This document shows, piece after piece, positions 15,002 to 21,700 of a DNA stretch of 38,439 nucleotides; the first letter of the stretch is position 1, and each line of letters starts with the position of its first letter. The notes below the pieces were generated by a model. It had not been told where the DNA came from, did not search any database, and saw only the letters and a program-made list of their open reading frames with translations. The stretch covers positions 1 to 38,439 of IMG/VR virus record IMGVR_UViG_3300031975_000202. One strand, 5' to 3'. A program made the position numbers and the translations under genes. Source of the DNA: a virus.

Positions 15002-15982
15002 ATGCAAAGATATGACGATTACCCCAAGGTCAACTCATTCGCTGATGCGGAGAAAAAATACGCTGAGACCAAAGTACTGAAGTCTAAGAACCACCCTGCT
15101 GAACAGGACGTGAGACCCTTGGGGACAAGAACACGTAAGTGGGAACGTATAAAGAAGTTATCAGATGATTGCTACATTATGCTCGATGGTTGTCTACATA
15201 CTGATGACATTTGGAACGGTCGTTATTGGCCTAAACACGAACTAGTAACTCTTAATCCTAAATTCGCACCGATCATATGGACACGTAAAGGTGAGACCGA
15301 GAGTATACGTATACGCAACGGTATAGGTAGTATGGCGCATAATAGTAGGTACACGTTTTTTGAGAACTGGCTTCCCATGGGGCTTGAGTTCCAGATAGAT
15401 AGTGGTAGACAGTATATTGTAGCGAGCCACAATCGTTCGGAGAGATACTATTTACCCAAGACTATGGCTAAATCTAGGTGGTATGGACATGGTCACGCCC
15501 CTAAAAACGATGATGGACATTACCTGACGTTTACACGCTATTCACCCTACCATCCTATCGGAGATAGTTCTTGGAAACCACAGGGTGACACGTTTGAGTA
15601 TGCACACCCCAAGCAGGTTGTGGACAAGGAAGCTAAGAAGAAGCTGAAGCCGTACATCGACAGTATGTGGGAGTACATCACAACTATGTATAACGTGTTA
15701 GACATAAAACGTGCGCTTGTTATCGGAGGGTATGACTGGCAAGCGTCTCGTGAAAGACGTGAACACAACAGAGACTACTATAGTAGGGTGAAGAGTGAGG
15801 ACAAGGACGACAAGTTGTCGTTCGCGGTGAACTTCTTGACAGACGAGAGGTGTACAGACTTTACTGTCACCACAGAGGAAGACCGCAAGCTACTGCGTAG
15901 TATATATAATCGGTGGATAAATAAAGAGTTGAACCTGACAACCACCATACCATCACAAGTAGTAAGAAGGAGTAACAAGTAA
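15002..15982 (+). CDS. 326-residue protein of unknown function
   Basis: Starts MQRYDDYPKVNSFADAEKKY at ATG 15002, with AAGGAA upstream. An upstream extension to 14858 would cross palindrome 9 and overlap the VWA gene, so it is rejected. The protein is soluble and rich in Tyr, Arg, His and Trp. It has a central region that looks beta-rich (GCLHTDDIWNGRYWPKHELV, then WLPMGLEF), and a Lys-rich helical end. No catalytic motif was recognised. It is part of the palindrome operon and ends in TAATG, sharing a base with the tiny membrane peptide gene that follows. Confidence 0.7.
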   Translation: MQRYDDYPKVNSFADAEKKYAETKVLKSKNHPAEQDVRPLGTRTRKWERIKKLSDDCYIMLDGCLHTDDIWNGRYWPKHELVTLNPKFAPIIWTRKGETESIRIRNGIGSMAHNSRYTFFENWLPMGLEFQIDSGRQYIVASHNRSERYYLPKTMAKSRWYGHGHAPKNDDGHYLTFTRYSPYHPIGDSSWKPQGDTFEYAHPKQVVDKEAKKKLKPYIDSMWEYITTMYNVLDIKRALVIGGYDWQASRERREHNRDYYSRVKSEDKDDKLSFAVNFLTDERCTDFTVTTEEDRKLLRSIYNRWINKELNLTTTIPSQVVRRSNK

Positions 15983-16059
15983 TGGAGATCGTAAGAGATG
16001 TAGTCGGCATGATATGTATATGCGTTATAGTGTATGGCATATGTATGCTTGGAGTATAA
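15982..16059 (+). CDS. 25-residue single-span membrane peptide
   Basis: ATG at 15982 overlaps the previous stop codon (TAATG), and AGGAG lies 9 nt upstream. The product begins MEIVRDVVGMICICVIVYG and is hydrophobic from residue 7 to the end, enough for one transmembrane helix with two cysteines and a short charged N-terminus. The stop TAA at 16057-16059 is followed by ACAC and palindrome 10. It is too short for ordinary gene calling, but coupling, ribosome-binding site and composition support it. It might affect the host membrane or bind a membrane protein; a holin of this size would be exceptional. Confidence 0.55.
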   Translation: MEIVRDVVGMICICVIVYGICMLGV

Positions 16060-16063
16060 ACAC

Positions 16064-16081
16064 GTTATGGGTTCCCATAAC
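16064..16081. repeat. palindrome 10 of 11 (GTTATGGG-TT-CCCATAAC)
   Basis: Perfect arms, 2-nt centre, between the stop codon of the 25-residue gene and the ATG at 16101 (gap 19 nt). The internal ATG opens a 13-codon frame ending at 16108, across the next start. Confidence 0.9.
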
Positions 16082-16100
16082 ATAACAAAAGGAGAGAGTA

Positions 16101-16247
16101 ATGACTAAGAAAGATATACTGAACCGCATGAGCCGTAAGTTAGGTTCGATGCACATGAACGCAATAGCTAGTGGCAACACAAATGCCGCTGTAGATTTTA
16201 GTGAGTTGTTAGCTTTGTTAGCAATATACAGAGGAGAAGAAGAATGA
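16101..16247 (+). CDS. 48-residue protein of unknown function
   Basis: MTKKDILNRMSRKLGSMHMN onward, ATG 16101 behind GGAGAGAG and stop TGA 16245-16247 overlapping the next ATG (ATGA). It has a basic N-terminal helix and a short Leu/Ala-rich helix (FSELLALLAIYRG) near the end. It is a small coupled gene, placed exactly where the operon pattern predicts one. Function unknown. Confidence 0.65.
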   Translation: MTKKDILNRMSRKLGSMHMNAIASGNTNAAVDFSELLALLAIYRGEEE

Positions 16248-17158
16248 GTGGAGACTATAAGAAGTTAAGGGTAGCTGATGTTGATAGAGGCATCATACCA
16301 CTTGCAGGGAGAAATCAACCTGAGATTGATAGTGACCCATTGGTGGGAGTAAAACTTAAGCTACAAGACTTCATGGCTGCGGTAGGTAAAGGTATACGTG
16401 GTATCAAGTTTGGGTATATGTACGAGGATAGAGTAAGCGTATTCATGGAAGGCCACCCCTATACAATGGGGTGGATAGGTTTCTTTGATCACCGAGACAG
16501 TCCAAGAGAACGTACGGATCATTACGTGGTGTACTCTCATAACATTACAAATGGTAAGTATAGTTACTCACAACAGCAATATATGGCGGCATCTGTTAAC
16601 ATGGCTACGGCTGTGAAGAACGCTAAGACATATCTCCGTAACTACACGCCAACCCAACTTGCATACGAAGAATACCGTAGCGTGCAGGATGGTCATAGCG
16701 ACATAGGGTACGCGCAAAGTAGGCGAATCACAGACGCTAAAGCGTCAATAAGAGACCACGCTTACTTTTTACACGAGATGCAGAACTTGGTTGCAACAGG
16801 TCACGAGTTTGTCAACCCCGAATTTGCTAGTCACGTACACGAATACGTTACTGCGCAAGAAGAGGATAGACATATGCGTAAGAACGCGGCTGTGTTTGTA
16901 CGTCACTATGAACGGTTGGGTGAAGATACGTTCGATGTTGTTGAAGTACCCAGTGTTGTTGAAGGGAAGTATAAAATAAAAGGGATGGATACAACAACAT
17001 ACACTAGTGATGACTTACCAAAACATATTATGGATGGCATAGCTGTGCTTCAGATACTACCCGAAGAAAACAAAGACAGGCGTAATGGTACAAGGGGTAC
17101 GTATGTTGAGGGTGTTGGACATAAGGTCGGTGACAATATGTACTTTGTCCTTGTATGA
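16244..17158 (+). CDS. 304-residue protein of unknown function with a duplicated C-terminal domain
   Basis: ATG 16244 behind GAGGAG, coupled by ATGA at both ends. It is a soluble, Tyr/His-rich protein. Residues about 245-304 (TTTYTSDDLPKHIMDGIAVL to GVGHKVGDNMYFVLV) form a small domain that is found again as a stand-alone protein in the next gene. The N-terminal part has a segment VSVFMEGHPYTMGWIGFFDH and a helical middle. No family was recognised. The repeated C-terminal unit suggests a binding module. Confidence 0.7.
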   Translation: MSGDYKKLRVADVDRGIIPLAGRNQPEIDSDPLVGVKLKLQDFMAAVGKGIRGIKFGYMYEDRVSVFMEGHPYTMGWIGFFDHRDSPRERTDHYVVYSHNITNGKYSYSQQQYMAASVNMATAVKNAKTYLRNYTPTQLAYEEYRSVQDGHSDIGYAQSRRITDAKASIRDHAYFLHEMQNLVATGHEFVNPEFASHVHEYVTAQEEDRHMRKNAAVFVRHYERLGEDTFDVVEVPSVVEGKYKIKGMDTTTYTSDDLPKHIMDGIAVLQILPEENKDRRNGTRGTYVEGVGHKVGDNMYFVLV

Positions 17159-17403
17159 ACACGTTATACTGTATTCAGATAGATCCTGATACAAAAATAG
17201 TCAGCGTACAATGTATAGGTATGTTTTGCGTTGACAACAAACTAAACACTACTTATAACTCTTGTAACGAACTACCCGAATGGGTACAAGATAAGATAGC
17301 GGTCTTGATGGTTGCTAAACAAAACGAGGGTGTAGTGGGTGTTGGTTGTAGAACCAAGGATTCATTTTATATTACTGAAGTTATGGGAGCCCATAACGTA
17401 TAG
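17155..17403 (+). CDS. stand-alone copy of the 16244 gene's C-terminal domain
   Basis: 82 residues from ATG 17155 (ATGA overlap). Residues 32-77 (NTTYNSCNELPEWVQDKIAV to TKDSFYITEV) align with the end of the preceding protein: TTY, LP, a DxIAVL core, then a Gly-Val-Gly pair and a final strand. It is best read as a partial gene duplication. The reading frame runs through palindrome 11, so the product ends EVMGAHNV; the last residues are probably a by-product of the palindrome. Confidence 0.7.
   Translation: MNTLYCIQIDPDTKIVSVQCIGMFCVDNKLNTTYNSCNELPEWVQDKIAVLMVAKQNEGVVGVGCRTKDSFYITEVMGAHNV
17380..17397. repeat. palindrome 11 of 11 (GTTATGGG-AG-CCCATAAC)
   Basis: Perfect arms, 2-nt centre. It is the only copy inside a coding region, at the 3' end of the 17155 gene, six bases before the stop codon ends. 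It is the last copy in the window. Confidence 0.9.
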
Positions 17404-17408
17404 ACTTT

Positions 17409-17430
17409 GGGGGAGCGTTCGCGCTCTCTC
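17409..17430 (+). terminator. UUCG hairpin at the end of the palindrome operon
   Basis: GGGGGAGCG-TTCG-CGCTCTCTC can form nine pairs (two G-U) with a UUCG loop. It starts 6 nt after a stop codon. Only a weak T-rich stretch follows (AGATTAAATTTTG), so it may be a partial terminator or an RNA end that protects the upstream message. It marks the border between the palindrome-spaced genes and the tightly overlapped replication genes. Confidence 0.5.
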
Positions 17431-17479
17431 AGATTAAATTTTGAAACCAGTTTTTTGAGACCAGTTGCGAGGACATATC

Positions 17480-17815
17480 ATGGCGATGACACCAGAAGCT
17501 AAAGTGAAGAAGGTTGTAGTTAAACATCTGAAGTCTATGGGTGCGTACTACTTCTACCCAGTTACAGGAGGTTACGGAGGTAGCGGTGTACCTGACATTG
17601 TTGGGTGCTATAAAGGGAAGTTCTTTGGTATTGAATGTAAGGCTGGTAAGAACACACCTACACCATTACAGGAAAAGAACTTACGAGATATAAAGAAGAC
17701 AGATGGGATTGCTGTAGTTATCAACGAAAAAAACATGAACGATGTTGGAGCAATACTCGAAGGTGTTAACGCGGTACATAATATACCTGATCCATGGAGC
17801 CAATGGCATGAATAA
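17480..17815 (+). CDS. VRR-NUC domain nuclease
   Basis: 111 residues, a stand-alone VRR-NUC of the size typical for phages. ATG 17480 has AGGA 6 nt upstream; a TTG at 17465 is less likely. The PD-(D/E)xK core is visible: GVPDIVG (Asp39), IECKAG (Glu52, Lys54) and a downstream Gln64 (TPLQEKNL), with GGYGGSGVPD as the family signature loop. These nucleases act on branched or flap DNA in replication and recombination. It is the first gene of the replication cluster and overlaps the following gene by 8 nt. Confidence 0.88.
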   Translation: MAMTPEAKVKKVVVKHLKSMGAYYFYPVTGGYGGSGVPDIVGCYKGKFFGIECKAGKNTPTPLQEKNLRDIKKTDGIAVVINEKNMNDVGAILEGVNAVHNIPDPWSQWHE

Positions 17816-18236
17816 GAAAGAAAAAGTTTGGAAGTACTTAATTAAAAATCCACTTGCTTCGTCGAAGCAGATAGCAAAAGCTGTAGGGTGTACAACCCAC
17901 TATGCGGCCTCCCTGAAAAAGAAGACAGGTACACCAAAAGAAGTTTTCAGGAAAGAACAAGACAAGCTACGTAACAGTAGAGTAGCGTTACTCGAAGAAG
18001 CGGTGAGCCTTACATCGGGAGATAGGCAGAAAGACTATGGTAACCCTGTAGATAATATGCGCCATATCGCCCAGATATTTAACGCTATAACAGGACATAA
18101 CATAAAGACATCGGAAGTACCTGTGTTCCATATGGCTACCAAGTTAGCGCGTATGCAGACAAGCCCAAATAAACGTGACCACTACATAGACATTATGGCA
18201 TATGCAGGGATTACGTATGAGTGTGAGAAAGAATGA
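17808..18236 (+). CDS. DUF6378-like protein with N-terminal helix-turn-helix
   Basis: 142 residues from ATG 17808. Residues 1-45 resemble a small helix-turn-helix (SSKQIAKAVGCTTHYAASLKKK). The rest has the DUF6378 pattern: RQKDYGNPVDN (73-83), IAQIFNAITG, then KLARMQTSPNKRDHYIDIMAYA (112-133), with conserved Asp, Lys and Arg residues. This family is widespread in phages and resembles all-alpha nucleotide pyrophosphatases in its EAxxxxx/DxxxD style, but its reaction is not established. It is coupled to the polymerase gene by ATGA, which fits a nucleotide or replication role. Confidence 0.7.
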   Translation: MNKKEKVWKYLIKNPLASSKQIAKAVGCTTHYAASLKKKTGTPKEVFRKEQDKLRNSRVALLEEAVSLTSGDRQKDYGNPVDNMRHIAQIFNAITGHNIKTSEVPVFHMATKLARMQTSPNKRDHYIDIMAYAGITYECEKE

Positions 18237-20053
18237 ACCTTATTACAATAGACTTTGAAACTTACTACGATAAAGATTATTCTTTGCGTAAGGTGACAAC
18301 AGAAGCATATGTACGTGACCCTATGTTTGAAGTGATTGGGGTTGGCGTTAAAGTAAACAATGAAAAGACGGAGTGGGCTAGTGGTACACACAAACAAGTT
18401 AAGGAGTACCTATCAACGTTCGCCTGGGAAGACTCTATGGTACTGGCTCACAATACTATGTTTGACGGTGCTATTCTTAATTGGCATTATGGTATTAATC
18501 CTAGGGTTTATACCGATACTTTGTGTATTTCCCGTGCTGTACATGGGGTGGAAAGTAGTAGCAGTCTCAGGGCGTTGTCTGAAAGATATAACATCGGAGA
18601 GAAGGGCGACGAAGTACTCAACACACTCGGAAAAAGACGAGAGCAATTTACGGACGTTGAACTAAACGCATTTGGTGACTACTGTGTCAATGACGTTGAT
18701 CTAACTTACGAACTGTTTAAGATAATAGCTAAAGATTTTCCTCGTAAAGAGTTGAAGCTAATAGACCTGACCTTGCGTATGTTTATTGAACCTATCCTTG
18801 ATTTAGATTTAGCTGCGCTACAGCACCATCTCACAGAGACACGTTCTCGTAAGGACGCTTTGTTGACGACGGCGGGTGTAGACAAAGCTGACCTTATGTC
18901 GAACCCCAAGTTCGCTGAATTACTCCTGCACCTTGGGGTATCACCTCCTAAGAAGTTATCACCTACTACAGGCAAGGAGACATTCGCATTTGCAAAATCA
19001 GATGAGGGCTTTAAAGCACTCGAAGAACATGAAGACGACAGGGTACAACAATTAGTAGCGGCGCGTCTGGGGAATAAAAGCACGTTAGAAGAGACAAGAA
19101 CTCAGAGGTTTATTGATATATCTGAGCGTGGTCTATTACCTGTACCTGTTAGATATTACGCGGCACATACTGGTAGGTGGGGCGGTGATGACAAGATCAA
19201 CCTACAAAATCTACCAAGTCGTGGTGTCAATGGTAAGAAACTAAAGCAAAGTATAATTGCACCAGAAGGCTACACACTTATAGACGCAGACTCAGCACAG
19301 ATAGAAGCGAGGGTATTGGCGTGGCTTGCAGAGCAAGATGATCTGACCCAAGCATTTGCCAATGGAGAAGACGTTTACGTGAAGATGGCTTCTCGTATCT
19401 ATGGAGTCCCCGAAGAAGATGTTACCAAAGAACAAAGATTTGTAGGTAAGACAACTATCTTGGGTGCAGGGTACGGCATGGGCGCTATTAAGTTCCAAGC
19501 TCAGTTAAAGACTTTTGGCTCTGACATAGAGCTAGCAGAAGCACGGCGCGTCATAAACATATACCGTGAAGCTAATTGGAAAATAAACAAGTTATGGAGA
19601 GATGCGCAACATATGCTGGTAGGTCTCTCACGTAACGAGAACATACAGTTCGGGTTAGATGGGGTGATAAAAGTAGTCGATGGTTCTATGCTATTACCCT
19701 CTGGGTTGAAGTTAGGTTACGGAGATTTACAGTTCCAGACTACCGACAAGGGTGTAGAGTTTGACTACAAAACAAGGCGTGGTCGCACAAGAATATATGG
19801 TGGTAAGGTCATAGAGAATGTCTGCCAAGCCATAGCACGTTGTATAATTGGCGAACAAATGTTAAACATAGCTAAGAGATACCGTGTCGTGTTAACAGTA
19901 CATGATTCGGTTGTGTGCTGTATACCAGACGCAGAAGTAGAAGAAGCGCAGAAGTACATCGAAGAATGTATGCGTTGGACACCCGATTGGGCAAAAGGCT
20001 TACCGATTAATTGTGAGTCAGGAACAGGTAAAACATATGGAGATTGCGAATGA
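18233..20053 (+). CDS. polA: family A DNA polymerase with 3'-5' exonuclease
   Basis: 606 residues; replicates the phage genome. Exonuclease domain: DFETYY (Asp7, Glu9), AHNTMFD (Asp78) and YCVND (Tyr150, Asp154). Polymerase domain: motif A DSAQIEAR (Asp353), motif B RFVGKTTILGAGYG (Arg402, Lys406, Leu410, Tyr414) and motif C VHDS (His557, Asp558). There is no 5'-3' exonuclease domain, as usual in phages. The residue that aligns with E. coli Phe762 is leucine (Leu410); this position controls dideoxynucleotide discrimination and fidelity, and Leu defines a large group of aquatic viral polymerases. ATG 18233 and the stop codon both overlap neighbours by ATGA. Confidence 0.95.
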   Translation: MNLITIDFETYYDKDYSLRKVTTEAYVRDPMFEVIGVGVKVNNEKTEWASGTHKQVKEYLSTFAWEDSMVLAHNTMFDGAILNWHYGINPRVYTDTLCISRAVHGVESSSSLRALSERYNIGEKGDEVLNTLGKRREQFTDVELNAFGDYCVNDVDLTYELFKIIAKDFPRKELKLIDLTLRMFIEPILDLDLAALQHHLTETRSRKDALLTTAGVDKADLMSNPKFAELLLHLGVSPPKKLSPTTGKETFAFAKSDEGFKALEEHEDDRVQQLVAARLGNKSTLEETRTQRFIDISERGLLPVPVRYYAAHTGRWGGDDKINLQNLPSRGVNGKKLKQSIIAPEGYTLIDADSAQIEARVLAWLAEQDDLTQAFANGEDVYVKMASRIYGVPEEDVTKEQRFVGKTTILGAGYGMGAIKFQAQLKTFGSDIELAEARRVINIYREANWKINKLWRDAQHMLVGLSRNENIQFGLDGVIKVVDGSMLLPSGLKLGYGDLQFQTTDKGVEFDYKTRRGRTRIYGGKVIENVCQAIARCIIGEQMLNIAKRYRVVLTVHDSVVCCIPDAEVEEAQKYIEECMRWTPDWAKGLPINCESGTGKTYGDCE

Positions 20054-20772
20054 AGGGGAGACCAGAATTTATACCTACAGAAGTGTTTAGACAATACATG
20101 TCACCCACGATGTTAAACAGATATTTTGGCGTCAATGATATGTATGCAAGCAGTTATGTGGCGCGATGCAAACGTGTCGGCAGACCCATAACGTCTAAGT
20201 TTGGTCATCTTTTTAGGTATCGTCCACTAGACGTTATCGCTAGGGCGCGAGCGGAGACGTGTAAAGTAACACGGGTAGAAAAAGACCAAGTAACGCATGA
20301 TTACAAAATGTATAAAGCAAAGATAGTGGAACTAAAGGTAGAGGTAGCAGAGTTAGAAAACCGTAAAACCCGTACAACTCACACCTTATCCCTAGACGAG
20401 TGTAGCAATCGAGTAACTTCGCGGGATATGTTATTAGAGGAAGAAATAGTAGAACATAGTACAGGGGTCGACCCCGCTTGTGGGGTATACTTTCTAGTAC
20501 ACGAAGGCGCTGTTATATACGTTGGGCAGTCTGTTAACGTATACGCTAGAGTCTATACACATAAGCAAGAAGGGCATAAATTATTTAGTAGTTTTGCGTT
20601 CATAGCTTGCGAAAAAGAAGAACTAGACATACTAGAAAGTCTTTACATACATGCGCTATGTCCGTCTGGACAGGGGCGCAGTACCCACAAAAATCTTGCC
20701 GCGCCGTACAGTATGCGGCAATTAATTGAGTTAGGTAGGCGCGAGAAATACACAAGGAACCAACGACTATGA
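20050..20772 (+). CDS. GIY-YIG nuclease-domain protein with N-terminal DNA-binding region
   Basis: 240 residues, ATG 20050 behind GGAG. The N-terminal 65 residues look like a DNA-binding domain (FRQYMSPTMLNRYFGVNDMY) and are followed by a coiled coil (about 85-107). The GIY-YIG domain lies at about 143-215: GVYFL (145-149), IYVGQS (156-161), Arg167, His171 and a catalytic Glu196 in LESLYIH. Such proteins are homing endonucleases or repair/recombination nucleases. Here no intron or interrupted gene is visible, and the gene is tightly coupled to polA and to a Cas4-like nuclease, so a replication or recombination job is favoured over homing. Confidence 0.8.
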   Translation: MKGRPEFIPTEVFRQYMSPTMLNRYFGVNDMYASSYVARCKRVGRPITSKFGHLFRYRPLDVIARARAETCKVTRVEKDQVTHDYKMYKAKIVELKVEVAELENRKTRTTHTLSLDECSNRVTSRDMLLEEEIVEHSTGVDPACGVYFLVHEGAVIYVGQSVNVYARVYTHKQEGHKLFSSFAFIACEKEELDILESLYIHALCPSGQGRSTHKNLAAPYSMRQLIELGRREKYTRNQRL

Positions 20773-21437
20773 CAAAAGTATGGCCGTGGTCATTTAGTAG
20801 GCTGAAATCTTTCGAGCAGTGTCCTAAACAATTTTACCATATGAAGATAGCCAAGGATTATACTGAGGGTGAGACTGATGCCATGCGTTATGGGACAGAA
20901 GCTCATCTTGTAGCTGAAGAATACATACGTGATGGGAAGCCAGTGCCTGCTAAGTTTGCTTACATGAAGGATGTCCTGGAGGCTCTTAACAGAAGACGTG
21001 GTAACAAGACTACAGAAATAAAGATGGGTTTGACCGTAGACTTAGAGCCTTGTAAATTTAGGGCTAAAGACGTTTGGTGGCGTGGTATAGCTGATCTTGT
21101 GATTACAGACGGTAGCACTGCGTGGATTGTGGACTATAAAACAGGCAAGTCTGCTAAGTATGCAGACAAAGGGCAGTTAGAACTCATGGCCTTGGCTACG
21201 TTTAAATTCTTCCCTGAGATAAAATCCATCAATGCGGCATTGATTTTTACTAAAGCTAAAAAGTTTATAAAGCATAAATATACTGATGACATGATAGATT
21301 CTTTGTGGGATAAATGGTTATCTAAGTTTAAACGTATGGAAGTGGCTTACGAGACAGATACTTGGAACGCACATCCTAGCGGTTTATGTAAAAGACACTG
21401 CGCTGTATTAGAGTGCGTATACAATGGGAGCAACTGA
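20769..21437 (+). CDS. Cas4/RecB-like PD-(D/E)xK nuclease with a probable Fe-S cluster
   Basis: 222 residues. Nuclease residues: His46 (YGTEAH), Asp109 (GIADLV), Asp122 and Lys124 (VDYKTGK), Gln136 (GQLELMA). Four cysteines, C18 (EQCPKQFY) and C207, C211 and C216 (CKRHC, LEC), have the arrangement that binds a [4Fe-4S] cluster in Cas4 and AddB. It therefore looks like a Cas4-type 5' exonuclease used in recombination and DNA end processing. There are no CRISPR repeats or other cas genes in the window. It overlaps its upstream neighbour by ATGA, and its stop codon forms TGATG with the next gene. Confidence 0.85.
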   Translation: MTKVWPWSFSRLKSFEQCPKQFYHMKIAKDYTEGETDAMRYGTEAHLVAEEYIRDGKPVPAKFAYMKDVLEALNRRRGNKTTEIKMGLTVDLEPCKFRAKDVWWRGIADLVITDGSTAWIVDYKTGKSAKYADKGQLELMALATFKFFPEIKSINAALIFTKAKKFIKHKYTDDMIDSLWDKWLSKFKRMEVAYETDTWNAHPSGLCKRHCAVLECVYNGSN

Positions 21438-21685
21438 TGGCTTATACAAAATCACCCAGACCTTACAAGCATGAGTACCAGAAACAAAAAGAACGTGGTG
21501 AACATGAACTTCGTATGGAGAGACAACGTGCCAGACGTGAATACGATAAGAAAGGTATTAACCGTAAAGGTAAAGATATTAGTCACACAAAGATGTTAAG
21601 TAAGGGTGGCAGAAATAAAGACGGGACACGATTAGAAAGTCCTTCAAAGAACCGTGCTAGAAACGGTCATAAAAAGAAGACGTAA
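21437..21685 (+). CDS. small basic protein, degenerate HNH-like
   Basis: 82 residues from ATG 21437 (TGATG with the preceding stop). It is very basic. The segment DISHTKMLSKGG, followed by LESPSKNRARNGHKKK, resembles the HNH pattern DHIxPLSKGG...NLxxxSxxxNR, but the usual second His is missing and no zinc cysteines are present, so catalytic activity is doubtful. It may be a DNA-binding remnant of an HNH protein. Its place in the nuclease cluster supports a DNA role. Confidence 0.5.
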   Translation: MAYTKSPRPYKHEYQKQKERGEHELRMERQRARREYDKKGINRKGKDISHTKMLSKGGRNKDGTRLESPSKNRARNGHKKKT

Positions 21686-21700
21686 CATGGAGCGAGTAGT

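Noticed and set aside
9490-17397. CRISPR array made of the GTTATGGG palindromes
   Set aside because: Spacing ranges from about 100 bp to over 1 kb, the intervals hold genes, and no cas operon is present; only a Cas4-like phage nuclease is seen.
9490-17397. Palindromes as rho-independent terminators
   Set aside because: No T-run follows any copy; the real terminators here (10196, 27778, and 969 on the minus strand) have one.
20769-21437. CRISPR adaptation module suggested by the Cas4-like nuclease
   Set aside because: No cas1, cas2 or repeats; stand-alone Cas4-like nucleases are common phage recombination enzymes.
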